Shown here: positions 43,830 through 54,102 of the stretch, one piece after another
How the letters are laid out: every line of letters begins with the position of its first letter
Numbering within the stretch: the stretch's first letter is position 1
Source of the DNA: Actinomycetes bacterium
Lineage (GTDB): Bacteria > Actinomycetota > Coriobacteriia > Coriobacteriales > Eggerthellaceae
Assembly (NCBI GenBank): GCA_023394615.1
Contig: JAEXAI010000012.1
Coordinates: 129,448 to 193,447 of the forward strand
Length of the DNA: 64,000 nt
Direction: 5' to 3'
Translations under genes and position numbers: made by a program
The notes under the pieces: model-generated
Told to the model about the DNA's origin: nothing
Databases searched by the model: none
Seen by the model: the letters and a program-made list of their open reading frames with translations, nothing else

Positions 43830-45053
43830 CTAGATGTCCTCGCGCCACACCGGCATGCTCATGCAGCGTGGGCCGCCACGGCCGCGGGAAAGCTCGGATG
43901 AGGGAATCTGAACCAATTCCAGGCCCTTATCGCGCAGCACGCGGTTCGTCACATCGTTGCGATCGTAGACGACGATTTTGCCCGGAGCGATGCACAGGGT
44001 GTTCGATCCGTCGTTCCACTGCTCTCGCTCGGCTGCGATACGGTCGCCGCCTCCGCACAGAATCAGCTCCACTTTCCTGCCCAGATACTTCGACAGGATG
44101 TCTTCGAGCGACGTATCGCTTTCGCGCACGTCAATCTCTCCATTGCCCTTAGGAGTAATCTCAAACACGGTCAGAGGGCCGAGGATGCCCGGATGCACGG
44201 TGAACTTGTCCACGTCGATCTGGGTGAACACGGTGTCCAAGTGCATGAAAGCACGAGTGGATGGGATATCGAAAGCCAAAATCGTGTCAATCTTGGAAGT
44301 CTCATCTGAGAACACGTTGTGCGCCAGAGAGTCGATTGCATCAGGCTCGGTGCGCTGCGAGATACCCACAGCCAGCGTAGTCTCATTGATGTTGAGGATG
44401 TCGCCGCCTTCGATGGAGAAGGAATTATAACGGCTATAGTAAAGCGGGGTTCCCACGAAATCAGGATGCTTCGCGAAGATGTACTCGCCGTAGATAGTCT
44501 CGCGGTTGCGGGTGACCGAATACATACGGTTCAGCGATACGCCGTTGCCAATCATCGCGAACGGGTCGCGGGTGAAGTACAGGTTGGGCATGGGATCGAT
44601 GACCATCGAAGAGGGGCTCGACACCAAATCAACCAGCGACTTTGTCTTGTCGTTGTGCAGCTCCTGCAGATTGATGCCCTCCATAGTCTTCATGACTAGG
44701 TCTTTGGGATCGTTGTAGTTTTCTAGCAGGAAGTTGGTGATAACCTCGGTGTAGTAATCAGTATGGATACCGGCCTCGGTCAGCCACTGACGCACGAACT
44801 TGTCTTTCAGACCTTCGTTTTCGCGCAGCACATCAGCCATCAGGTCTTCCAGATACATTACCTGAACGCCGTTGTCGCGCAATGCTTGCGCGAACGCGTC
44901 ATGTTCCTGCTGAGCGACCTTCAAAAACGGAATGTCGTCGAACAGCAAGCGCTCCAGCGTGTCAGGGGTCAGGTTCAAAAGCTCCTTACCCGGACGATGT
45001 AGGATCACCTTCTTTAAAGGACCTATTTCGCTCTTGACGTTTACTCCAGTCAT
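43830..45053 (-). CDS. arcA: Arginine deiminase
   Basis: Hydrolyses arginine to citrulline and ammonia, the first pathway step. The 407-residue protein has the guanidino-modifying enzyme motifs: FTRDPFAMIGNG near 163, FSIEGGD near 215, HLDTVFTQID with the catalytic histidine near 270, and the nucleophilic cysteine in RGRGGPRCMSMP at the C-terminus (near 397). AAAAGGAGGG lies before ATG 45053. It leads the operon; no arginine/ornithine exchanger is found in the window. Confidence 0.96.
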   Translation of the reverse strand: MTGVNVKSEIGPLKKVILHRPGKELLNLTPDTLERLLFDDIPFLKVAQQEHDAFAQALRDNGVQVMYLEDLMADVLRENEGLKDKFVRQWLTEAGIHTDYYTEVITNFLLENYNDPKDLVMKTMEGINLQELHNDKTKSLVDLVSSPSSMVIDPMPNLYFTRDPFAMIGNGVSLNRMYSVTRNRETIYGEYIFAKHPDFVGTPLYYSRYNSFSIEGGDILNINETTLAVGISQRTEPDAIDSLAHNVFSDETSKIDTILAFDIPSTRAFMHLDTVFTQIDVDKFTVHPGILGPLTVFEITPKGNGEIDVRESDTSLEDILSKYLGRKVELILCGGGDRIAAEREQWNDGSNTLCIAPGKIVVYDRNDVTNRVLRDKGLELVQIPSSELSRGRGGPRCMSMPVWREDI

Positions 45054-45260
45054 CGAGCCCTCCTTTTCTCGGAATCGTTTTATGCAAATTCTCGATTGGT
45101 CGAACCCTTATCATCGACCACCTTTGCTGAACCCACCATTGCACGGGAGAATTCCAAAAGCAATATTCCGGGTAATATTTTTTCCAATATTAAATAATTT
45201 ATTGGTAAACGGTTGTTATTTTACTGTGAACGGTAGTTCTATTTTCATTTTTTCTAAATT

Positions 45261-45278
45261 TCTGCATATTTTTGCATA
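45261..45278. promoter_or_regulatory. Candidate ARG box (ArgR site)
   Basis: TCTGCATATTTTTGCATA fits the TNTGNAT-N4-ATNCANA pattern of ArgR/AhrC boxes with one mismatch. It is about 210 bases before arcA. ArgR/AhrC activates arginine deiminase operons in several Gram-positive bacteria; here it is an inference from the sequence. Confidence 0.45.
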
Positions 45279-45430
45279 AGCCATTTTTGGCTATTTATCT
45301 GGCCTTTCTTCAACACTTAATTCATTTTGAATTCACCTGCACTTATAGTTTCTTTTGTCAATATTCAGTTTTATGCATAAAGTTGCAGGGGGATTCAAAA
45401 CAGGGGCTTTCAGAGCGCCGTAAATGTGCG

Positions 45431-45455
45431 GCGGGGGTGCTTCATGCACCCCCGC
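45431..45455 (-). terminator. GC-rich hairpin after thrH
   Basis: GCGGGGGTGC / GCACCCCCGC, a perfect 10-base stem with loop TTCAT, 150 bases past the thrH stop. It is strong enough to end transcription but has no U-run on the minus strand. Confidence 0.45.
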
Positions 45456-45602
45456 GAATAAAACATGCTTATCCATTCATTTTTGATTTTTGGTGGAAGG
45501 CGAAGCACTGGACCCATCAGACATATGCACCAGATTGCGTGATGCGCTTTCCTGGGTTGCTCTGGAATCCGATTCCCCTTAAACCCAAGACGTTAAAACT
45601 CA

Positions 45603-46208
45603 TTAGTCGTCGAGTGCGCCTTCGATGGCGGCTAGAAGCTCGTCGAATTCCTGGAACGCGGGAATATCGGGATTGTCCGCAATAATAGACGGGGTGCTCT
45701 TGAAAAGAAAGCCGGCCTTGCTGGCACGAATCATGCCCAAGTCGTTGAAGCTGTCGCCCGCGGCAATGGTATCAAAACCGATGGACTGCAGCGCGCGTAC
45801 TGTGGAAAGCTTGCTTTCGGGCGTGCGCATGGTGAAGCCTTCGATATGCCCATCATCAGCCGCTTCCAAAGTGTTGCAGAAAATCGTCGGACGTCCCAGC
45901 TTTTCAATCAAAGGACCGGCGAATTGCTGGAAGGTGTCGCTGATTATAATCACTTGCGTCTCGGAGCGCAGTTTATCCAAAAACTCTTTCGCACCAGGTA
46001 TCGGATCGACAGCGGCGATTGTCTGTTGGATCTCCGCGAGGCCCAAACCGTTCTCAGCAAGCACGCCTAGGCGCCAATTCATGAGCTTGTTGTAATCAGG
46101 CTCATCGCGCGTAGTACGGCAAAGCTCGGGAATACCGCTCGCCTTCGAAAAAGCAATCCAGATTTCAGGGACGAGCACGCCCTCCATGTCAAGGCATACG
46201 ATATTCAT
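45603..46208 (-). CDS. thrH: ThrH-type phosphatase (phosphoserine/phosphohomoserine)
   Basis: A 201-residue HAD-superfamily enzyme: LDMEGVLVPEIW at residues 5-16 (in place of DxDxT, as ThrH has), IISDTF near 88 (motif II), and AAGDSFNDLGM near 150 (motif IV). ThrH hydrolyses phosphoserine and can transfer phosphate to homoserine. ATG 46208 with GGAAGG upstream gives the family N-terminus. It is 43 bases after the formate dehydrogenase gene on the same strand, probably an independent passenger. Confidence 0.88.
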   Translation of the reverse strand: MNIVCLDMEGVLVPEIWIAFSKASGIPELCRTTRDEPDYNKLMNWRLGVLAENGLGLAEIQQTIAAVDPIPGAKEFLDKLRSETQVIIISDTFQQFAGPLIEKLGRPTIFCNTLEAADDGHIEGFTMRTPESKLSTVRALQSIGFDTIAAGDSFNDLGMIRASKAGFLFKSTPSIIADNPDIPAFQEFDELLAAIEGALDD

Positions 46209-46251
46209 TGTTTTTAACCTTCCATTGCCGTTTTTCCGGCATCTATTATAC

Positions 46252-48966
46252 TCACGCTTTATGTACGCTGACCGCACAAACTTTCAATTCCGGCACACTC
46301 ACCAAAGGATCGAGTGCCGCATGCGTCAGCACATTGCTGTTGCCATCTTCGAAATGAAACGGCATCCATACCTGACCCGGATTCGTCTTTTCGGAAACGC
46401 GCGCCACAGATGCAATCGTCCCGCGCCTCGATGACACCGATACTTTATCGCCATCGGCTATGCCCAAACGCTGGGCATCAGAGGCGTTTACCTCGATGAA
46501 TGACGTATCTTCCATGGCCGACAGACCTTCCGTCTTATCGGTCATGGCCCTCGCGTTGTACTGCGAAAGCACGCGTCCAGTCATCATGATGAACGGATAG
46601 AATTCATCGGGCTGCTCTGCGGAAGGCCGAAAGGCCAGCGTGGAGAACTTCCCCACCCCTCGCGTGAAGCGGCTTTTGTGCAAAATGGGCGTACCAGGGT
46701 GATCGGGTGTCAAACATGGCCATTGCAAACCACGTCCTGCGAGCTCATCACTGTCCAATCTTTCATGCGATATTCCACCATAGTTGGGCGTGAGGCTTGC
46801 AATCTCATCCATTATCTGAGCAGCAGATAGATGCTTTTGCGGGTACCCCATACGAATCATAATCGCAGCGAATATATCAGTATCGAGCTTTGTGTCGCCT
46901 TTTATCTGCACCGCCTTGCGCACACGCTGCACGCGTCGCTCAGTATTTGTGAAGGTTCCCTCTTTTTCCGCAAAACTACGTCCAGGCAACACCACGTCGG
47001 CCATTTTGGCGGTCTCAGTTAAAAACAGATCATCGACCACGAGGAAGTCTAGGCATTCCAACGCATGCTTCACGTGCGTCACATCCGCATCGGTGCGCAT
47101 AGGATCCTCACCGAACAAGAACAGGCCCCTGATGTCGCCTTCTTCCATCGCCTGAAAGCACTCGGTAGCACGCAAGCCCGGTTTTGCACGCAGCTTCACA
47201 CCCCACGCATCTTCGAACTTGCGCACGGCTGCCGGATCGGCCAAACGCTGATAACCTGTGAAATCGGAGGGCATCGCGCCCATATCACATGCACCCTGCA
47301 CATTGTTCTGCCCGCGCAAAGGGTTCACACCGCAACCAGCACGACCCAGGTTGCCGCATACCATAGCCAGATTCGAAAGCGCCATCACGCCGTCGGTGCC
47401 AGTAGTATGCTCGGTCACACCCAGACAGTACATGATAGAGGCTCGCTCAGCCGTTGCATATGTTTTTGCAGCCTCGACCACTTCGCACGACTTGATGCCG
47501 CAAATCTCAGCCACGTGCTGCGGGGTGTATTCTTGTACCGCTTTGACCATCTCGTCGAAGCCCTCGGTGCGCGACTTCACGAACTCCCCGTCAGACAAGC
47601 CCTCTTCAATAATGACGTGTATCATGCCGTTTACCAACGCCACGTTGGTGCCGGGCTTTATCTTCAGATGCACGTCTGCTGATGCCGTAAGGCCGATATC
47701 GCGCGGGTCCACCACAATCAGCCGTGTGCCGCGTGCCACTGCTTGGCGGATTTGCATACCCAATACGGGATGAGCCTCTTCGGGATTCGATCCAACCAAC
47801 ATGATGACATCGGATTTCTGCGTTGCGTCGGCGATGGTGTTCGTCATCGCCCCGGAACCTAGAGTTATTGCCAGACCGGCAACCGTTGGAGCGTGTCAAA
47901 CACGGGCACAGTTGTCGATGTTACTGGTTCTAAAAGCCACCCGCGCCATCTTTTGGAACAGATACACGTCTTCGTTGGTCGAGCGCGAACACGCGAACGC
48001 CGCGATGGATTTGCCACCGTATTCTTCGCGCAAATCAGTAAAGCGCTCGGCCACGAGGTTTAAGGCCTCATCCCAAGAAGCTTCTTCGAGCTCGCCGGTT
48101 TCGCGATTCCGCACAAGCGGCGTACGGAGACGCTGGGGAGAATCGACGAAATCGAAACTGCCTGAACGTCCTTTTACACACAAAAGCCCTTTGTTGGCAG
48201 GTCCGTCACCACCTTGCGTATCCACTATCCGGCCATCATGCACCACCAAATCCAACTGGCAGCCCACCCCGCAATGGGGGCAAGTGGTACGCACGCGCTC
48301 CACTTCATCTTCGCGATAGGCGCTATGGCGGCGCATAGTCAGCGCGCCTGTGGGACACGCTTGCACGCAATTACCGCATGATTCGCACGTCGTCTGTTTC
48401 CAGTCAGGACCGAACGGCGCTTGGATAACGGTGTCCACGCCTTGCTTGCCAGCCTGCAGCGAGTGGTTGCCTGCTACTTGGTTGCAAGCGCCTGTGCAAC
48501 GCTGGCATCCGATGCACAGATTCGCATCGAACTCGATGAACGGGTTGCCCTCCACGATAGGAGTCTTGACCGATTGCGTCTTCGCAAACGTGCCTGTGCG
48601 CACGCCGTACTCAGCGCACAGATTTTGCAGCTCGCAGGCACCGTTTTGCACGCAATCTGCGCAATCGTCCAACGTGTCAATACCATGTTGGGAAAGTATC
48701 AAATCCAGCGCGCAGCATCGGTATGCACGAAGCGTTTCGGATTGCGTACGCACGACCATGTCGTTTTGCACCAATGTGGCACAAGCAGGCTGCGGGTAAG
48801 CACTGCCCTTCACGTCCACCACGCACAAACGGCACGATGCGATATCGCTACAGTTTTTCAGATAGCACAAAGTCGGGATTTTGACCCCGGCCGCCTCAGC
48901 GGCATCCAGAATTGTCGATCTCTCATCAACCTGCACGGCAATGCCGTCAATGGTTATATCAAACAT
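46252..48966 (-). CDS. fdhF: Formate dehydrogenase catalytic subunit, selenocysteine-containing
   Basis: A 904-residue molybdenum or tungsten enzyme read through an in-frame TGA at 47898-47896 as selenocysteine (residue 357, NCARV-Sec-HAPTV). From the N-terminus: a 2Fe-2S domain (Cys34, 45, 48, 62), a NuoG-type His-Cys cluster (His94, Cys102, 105, 111), two 4Fe-4S sites (CIGCQRCTGAC at 151, CESCGNCVQACP at 194), the MGD-domain cluster (Cys229, 232, 236, 263), then the catalytic domain to its normal C-terminus. The NuoG-like head indicates electron transfer to a soluble partner, the flavoprotein encoded just upstream (8-base overlap). ATG 48966 follows AAGGAGG. Confidence 0.93.
47867..47898 (-). 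promoter_or_regulatory. Selenocysteine codon and SECIS hairpin
   Basis: The TGA (47898-47896) is followed at +13 by GTTGCC-GGTCT-GGCAAT, a six-pair stem with loop GGTCT. In E. coli fdhF the loop GGUCU has the same distance from the UGA (positions +19 to +23), which is where SelB binds. The element recodes UGA as selenocysteine. Confidence 0.9.
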
Positions 48967-50797
48967 AGCGATCCCTGCCTCCTTCAAGCACACCGCAACC
49001 GAAATGATCGCAGCGCAAACAGCGCGCACATTCCTGGAGCACCTCTTCCTCACTCATATGCCCCTCGACGCATTCGAAGTCAGTCTTGCGTTCGCGAGCA
49101 GGTCTCTCGACCAAGTCCACACGCCCCTTCGGAACGCGATCATTGGCATGGGCCTCGGGGGCCGGATAAGGTCTGGGCAATTTATGGTGGTGGCCCAGGT
49201 ATTCGTCAATATTGCGCGCAGCCACTTTCCCCGCCGCGATGGCACGGATAACCGTAGATGGACCCGTCTGGCAATCGCCTCCTGCGAACACGCCGTCAAA
49301 ACCCGGCACGTTCAAGTGGTCGTCGGCTTTCACACGACCCCATTCTATCTGCATGCCAAATGCCTCGAATGCTGCCGAATCCACGCTCTGCCCTGCCGCT
49401 ATCAAAACCACGTCGGCCGGTATGTGCATATGCGGTTTATTCGCATCCACGGGAGACGGACGGCCACCCTTCACAGGACCGATCATCTGCGGTTGGGTCA
49501 CCAGCGCTTTGCAATTGCCCGCATCGTCCATCTCTATACGAAAAGGCGACTGCAGCGTCATCATCTCCACACCTTCGGCCGCAGCGCTCTCTATCTCCGC
49601 ATCCAACGCCGTCATGTCTTCTTTTCTGCGCCGATACACAATATTTACCTGCTCGGCATGCGCGCGCACGGCCGTACGGGCGCAGTCCATGGCCACGTTG
49701 CCACCGCCCACAACCGCCACTCGTTTACCGGTGAAATCCGGGTAGTCGCCGTCTCCAATGCGTCGCAGCATATCCACAGCCGATACCACGCCCGTGGCTT
49801 CGGTGCCCGCTATACGCAGCATCTTGCCCTTCTGCGCCCCGATGGCCACGTATGCCGCATCAAAGGACTGCATAATCTCGCGCATTGATGTCTCTCGCAC
49901 GGTGTGATTCAAAAGGACGCTTATACCGCCTGCAGCCAGTATGCCCTCAATATCCTGATCAAGGCGCTGCCGTGGAAATCGATAGGCCGGAATACCGTAT
50001 CTGAGCATGCCGCCCAGCTGAGCCTTATCTTCGAATACCACCACGGAATGCCCCATGAGTGCTAAATAATATGCGCAGGTCAGGCCGCTGGGCCCACCCC
50101 CCACGACCGCAACACGATGGCCTGTTTCCACATTGCGCGGAAGCGGCAGTGCTCTGTCGGCGCTCACTTGGTCCACGGCATATTTCTTGATGCCACGAAT
50201 ATTCACAGGCGCGTCCAAAAGCGTACGTCGGCACGGCGACTCACAGGGATGCTCGCACACAAAAGCGCACGCAGTAGGGAACGGATTGTCTTGGCGCACC
50301 GTATTCACGGCCTGATCGTATTCGCCGCGCGCCACCCGTTCGATATAGGCGGGCACATCTACATGCGCGGGGCATGCCGCCTCACATGGCAACAGCTGGC
50401 CTATACCCGATGCGCATCCGCCCTTGTGCACATGGCTGTCGTATTCGTCGGCAAACACATCCATTCCTTGAAGCAGGGCATTGGCTGCTTCATAGCCAAT
50501 AGCACAATCAGATGTGGCTCGCACCATTTCCGCAAGTTCGCTTAAACGCAAGTAGTCGGAATCGTCGGCTTCGCAATGCACGATTTTCTGCAACAGCGCC
50601 ACCATCTGAGGGAGACCCTGGGCGCAGGGAACGCACTTTCCGCACGTTTGCGCGGCAGCTGCCTGCAAAAGAGACAGCTCCGCCGCCAACGGGCAGATGC
50701 CCGGCGGCATGGTGCGCACCCGACGTTCGAATCGTTGCGAAACGTTGGCAAGCTGCGCATCGGCGCTGCTCGCCGGCGCTATGGATAGCTCGGCCAT
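48959..50797 (-). CDS. GltD-type flavoprotein with NuoF-like iron-sulfur head (formate dehydrogenase partner)
   Basis: A 612-residue fusion. Residues about 25-115 match the C-terminal 4Fe-4S part of NuoF (CGKCVPC at 52-58, Cys98). Residues about 130-560 are the glutamate-synthase small-subunit type NAD(P)H:ferredoxin module: two Fe-S cysteine groups (CEAACPAHVDVPAY, CEHPCESPCRR), FAD site VAVVGGGPSGLTCAYYLA, NAD(P) site VAVVGGGNVAMDCAR, and AGGDCQTGPSTVI. A final Cys-rich tail (CARCLRCDHFGCG) closes it. With the formate dehydrogenase it should form an NAD(P)-linked complex. ATG 50797; its end overlaps the fdhF start. Confidence 0.88.
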   Translation of the reverse strand: MAELSIAPASSADAQLANVSQRFERRVRTMPPGICPLAAELSLLQAAAAQTCGKCVPCAQGLPQMVALLQKIVHCEADDSDYLRLSELAEMVRATSDCAIGYEAANALLQGMDVFADEYDSHVHKGGCASGIGQLLPCEAACPAHVDVPAYIERVARGEYDQAVNTVRQDNPFPTACAFVCEHPCESPCRRTLLDAPVNIRGIKKYAVDQVSADRALPLPRNVETGHRVAVVGGGPSGLTCAYYLALMGHSVVVFEDKAQLGGMLRYGIPAYRFPRQRLDQDIEGILAAGGISVLLNHTVRETSMREIMQSFDAAYVAIGAQKGKMLRIAGTEATGVVSAVDMLRRIGDGDYPDFTGKRVAVVGGGNVAMDCARTAVRAHAEQVNIVYRRRKEDMTALDAEIESAAAEGVEMMTLQSPFRIEMDDAGNCKALVTQPQMIGPVKGGRPSPVDANKPHMHIPADVVLIAAGQSVDSAAFEAFGMQIEWGRVKADDHLNVPGFDGVFAGGDCQTGPSTVIRAIAAGKVAARNIDEYLGHHHKLPRPYPAPEAHANDRVPKGRVDLVERPARERKTDFECVEGHMSEEEVLQECARCLRCDHFGCGVLEGGRDRYV

Positions 50798-51122
50798 TAT
50801 GCTCCTATATGTTTCCTCGCGATGGTCCGGATAAAGGACCCTCGATATGATTCAGCGTCGACGACTCTTCCTGATGGTCCCGTCAACGTCGAAAATGAAA
50901 AAGCTATTATACATCGCTGTGCTAGCGTGTATGGTTTTCCATCAATGTATCACTGCGACCAACCCACAATATCCTGTTTGTCATGAACGGATTAAAATAT
51001 GAGCATTTCCGACGTATAAAGCCGACAAATCCCACCCACGAGACTTATAATGGGTAGTGCAAAGACCACAATTATCTTGCAAGGCTTCTAAAAGGCGCAT
51101 CCTGTGCAAAGGAGCAGAAACC
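50798..51122. other. Divergent promoter region
   Basis: 325 bases between the formate dehydrogenase operon and the hybrid kinase, with no gene. A perfect -10 hexamer TATAAT at 51046-51051 lies 72 bases before the kinase ATG; the -35 element is weak. Confidence 0.45.
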
Positions 51123-54020
51123 ATGAACTCGCATGATACTCAGCACCGTCCCCACGACCTCTCGGGCAAAAACGGGTGTAACCTCTCAGTAACCGATGCG
51201 GACTCCCCTCGCCAAGACAACCCTGAAAGCCGTGCGCTCGATGCGCTGCGCGAAAGCGAGGAGCGTTTTCGCATCGCTATCGAAAACTCCGACATCTCCT
51301 TCTGGACATACGAATACACAGATGGAAGGATCACCAACTCCGCTTCTTCCAATTTATGCCGCAAAAACGAAGAACTCTTGGAAAACGTACCGGATTCCAT
51401 CATCGAATCAGGTGCGGTAAGAAAAGATTCCATTGATTCATTTCGCAAGCTCTATGAAGACCTGAAATCAGGTGCTGAGACCGCATCGGCGGACATTTGG
51501 TTTAAAAAGCGCGATGGCGACGGCTGGTGGTGCGAGCATATCTACTACACCAATGTTTTCGACGACGACGGTCATCCCGTGCGCGCTTATGCAGTAGGCA
51601 AAGACGTGACCGCGCAGAAAAACGCGGAGAAACGCTATCGAACTAAAGAGGTATTTGCCGATGCATCCCAGAGTAATCTGCTGGTGAAGGCCCAAGTCGA
51701 TGTGACGGCTAATACCGTCGTAAGTTATTCGGCGAAAGAGCCCTTCGACATCGCATTTGCAGGCATGCCCTATGAAGAAAGCATCAATACCTTGGCAGCA
51801 CACGGGTTCAACGACAACGATCGATTGATTATCCAAAAGAACATGGGCGGGACCCACATGCTAAAGGCGTTCATAGACGGGCGAAACACGACCAGCATCG
51901 AATACCGTCGCAAGGCGCAAAATGGCAGTGCATTTTGGGTGAACACCATCATCAAAATGTATCAGAGCACCGATACCGATGACGTGATGGCGTTTATTTA
52001 CACCTATGATATCAACGATCGAAGAATCAAGGACGCTATCATCGAAGCAGTCACCACACTTGAATTCGACTACATGTCATATATTGATCTAAAAAGCGAT
52101 CGATACAAGATATTCCAGCGAAACAACCACATCGGAGTGCTGGTACCGGAGCAACTTGACAATTACTCGGAATCAGTACCTCAGGTAAACCGCGCCATCG
52201 TAGCCGAGAAGGACTTGGAGCGTTCTATCCGGGAAATGTCGCCGGAGGGCATCCGGCAAAACCTTCGCAATCGAAGCACATTCACAACCTTGTATTCCGT
52301 GCGCGACGACTTCGGTGCGTTTCGTCAAAAAAGAATTCAGTATGCCTATCTGGACAAGGAAAGCGAACAGGTACTGCTCACGCGCACCGATGTAACCGAT
52401 TTGCTGATGCAGCAAAAACAACAGCAGGACGTATTGGAAGCAGCGCTGTTGGCAGCCGAACAGGCAAGCAGCGCGAAAAGCAACTTTCTCTCGCGCATGA
52501 GCCACGAGATTCGCACGCCCATGAACGCCATTATTGGCATGTCGGCAATCGCCGCTAGCTCCATTGGCGACGACAGCAAAGTGGAAGACTGCATATCAAA
52601 GATTGGCATCTCATCGCGCTACCTGCTTTCGCTGATTAACGACATCTTGGATATGAGCCGCATCGAAAGCGGCAAGATGCTGCTCGCCAATGAGAAGATT
52701 CCTTTCGAGGAATTCATCAATGGCATCAATTCTATATGCTACACGCAAGCCGAGGCGAAGGGTATCGATTATGAAAGCGTCATAGACCCCAGCATCGAGG
52801 ACTACTACATGGGCGACGCGATGAAATTGCAGCAAGTTTTGGTGAACATCGTGGCGAATGCCGTGAAATTCACTGACCCAGGCGGCAGGGTCGTTTTCAG
52901 CGCACGACAGGCGAAAAGAGATGCTTCGACAGCAACGCTGCGCTTCGTCGTAAACGATACGGGTTGCGGTATTTCCGAAGAGTTCATGCCGCACTTGTTC
53001 GAGGCGTTCGCCCAAGAGCGCACGGACAGCACGATGCCTTACGGCGGCACCGGATTAGGGCTTGCCATCTGCAAGAATCTGGTAGATATGATGGACGGCA
53101 GCATAAACGTACGCAGCATCATAGGCTCAGGCACGGAATTTAGCGTAGATGTGAAACTGGGCGCATCCGAGGATGCCCGCACCCGCTATCTGAATCTGTC
53201 GTTTTCCGAGTTCGACGATTTGAAAACGCTGGTGGTAGACGATGACGCAGTCGTGTGCCAAAACGCTATGATTACGCTGAAAGAAATCGGCGTGAGCGCC
53301 GAATGGGTGAACAGCGGCATGGCGGCCATAGAGCGCGTTGAGCAGGAATGTGCGAGGGCCCTGCCCTTCGACATGATTCTGATTGATTGGAAGATGCCCG
53401 ACATGAACGGCATCGAGACCACGCGGCATATACGCAAGATTGTCGGTCCAGATACCACTATCATTATCGTAACCGCCTACGACTGGGCCAACATCGAGCA
53501 TGATGCGAAAAGCGCAGGCGCAAACCTACTGGTCAGCAAACCGCTCTTCAAATCTACGCTCATCTCCGCGTTCGAGAAGGCCTTGGGCAAACAGGAGGAG
53601 AAAGCCACCCTGATTGACGATGATTTCAGCTTCGAGGGTAAACGTGTGCTTCTGGCTGAAGATCATCCACTCAATATCGAAGTTGCCGAAAAACTGCTGG
53701 AAAGCCACGGCTTTCAGGTGGAAGTCGCTCAAAACGGCCTGCGTGCACTTGAGATGTTCACAACGACGCCCGTCGGTTACTACGATGCAGTGCTCATGGA
53801 CATACGCATGCCGCAAATGGACGGGCTGCAGGCAGCAAGCTCCATTCGTCATTTAACCAAAGCCGATGCGAAAACCGTGCCCATCATCGCTATGACAGCA
53901 AACGCATTTGAAGAAGACGCGGAAAAATCGAAGATAGCTGGCATGAACGCACATTTGTCAAAGCCCATCGAGCCCGATCAGATGTTCCAAGTGCTCTATG
54001 ACTTCATATACGAGCAGTAG
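51123..54020 (+). CDS. Soluble hybrid histidine kinase with PAS domain and two receivers
   Basis: 965 residues, no membrane helix. A PAS domain spans about 42-165, a second PAS-like region about 195-300, and a further uncharacterised sensor part to 430. The kinase core is canonical: MSHEIRTPMNAI (His461), N-box QQVLVNIVANAVKFT near 570-584, NDTGCGISEE near 611, GGTGLGLAI near 641. Two receivers follow: the first about 700-820 with Asp755, the second about 838-960 with Asp893 and the SKP lysine. CAAAGGAGCAG precedes ATG 51123. No partner phosphotransfer protein is next to it. Confidence 0.92.
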   Translation: MNSHDTQHRPHDLSGKNGCNLSVTDADSPRQDNPESRALDALRESEERFRIAIENSDISFWTYEYTDGRITNSASSNLCRKNEELLENVPDSIIESGAVRKDSIDSFRKLYEDLKSGAETASADIWFKKRDGDGWWCEHIYYTNVFDDDGHPVRAYAVGKDVTAQKNAEKRYRTKEVFADASQSNLLVKAQVDVTANTVVSYSAKEPFDIAFAGMPYEESINTLAAHGFNDNDRLIIQKNMGGTHMLKAFIDGRNTTSIEYRRKAQNGSAFWVNTIIKMYQSTDTDDVMAFIYTYDINDRRIKDAIIEAVTTLEFDYMSYIDLKSDRYKIFQRNNHIGVLVPEQLDNYSESVPQVNRAIVAEKDLERSIREMSPEGIRQNLRNRSTFTTLYSVRDDFGAFRQKRIQYAYLDKESEQVLLTRTDVTDLLMQQKQQQDVLEAALLAAEQASSAKSNFLSRMSHEIRTPMNAIIGMSAIAASSIGDDSKVEDCISKIGISSRYLLSLINDILDMSRIESGKMLLANEKIPFEEFINGINSICYTQAEAKGIDYESVIDPSIEDYYMGDAMKLQQVLVNIVANAVKFTDPGGRVVFSARQAKRDASTATLRFVVNDTGCGISEEFMPHLFEAFAQERTDSTMPYGGTGLGLAICKNLVDMMDGSINVRSIIGSGTEFSVDVKLGASEDARTRYLNLSFSEFDDLKTLVVDDDAVVCQNAMITLKEIGVSAEWVNSGMAAIERVEQECARALPFDMILIDWKMPDMNGIETTRHIRKIVGPDTTIIIVTAYDWANIEHDAKSAGANLLVSKPLFKSTLISAFEKALGKQEEKATLIDDDFSFEGKRVLLAEDHPLNIEVAEKLLESHGFQVEVAQNGLRALEMFTTTPVGYYDAVLMDIRMPQMDGLQAASSIRHLTKADAKTVPIIAMTANAFEEDAEKSKIAGMNAHLSKPIEPDQMFQVLYDFIYEQ

Positions 54021-54102
54021 GCGCGGTGCCGAGCGCTGATTTGCCGCGCAAAACTATCAGCGCACCCACACGCGACCCTTTCGTCCACCAGACTGCTTTT
54101 CT

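Larger units (their letters stand above)
45054..45602. other. 549-base control region before arcA
   Basis: An AT-rich non-coding stretch between thrH and arcA. It holds a candidate ArgR box (45261-45278), a weaker one at 45362-45379 (two mismatches to the same pattern), a dyad GGTCGA-N10-TCGACC near 45096, and a GC-rich hairpin at 45431. No gene is supported. Confidence 0.55.

Noticed and set aside
47896..47898. TGA as a nonsense mutation making a formate dehydrogenase pseudogene
   Set aside because: The frame continues on both sides, the position is the known selenocysteine site, and a SECIS hairpin follows.
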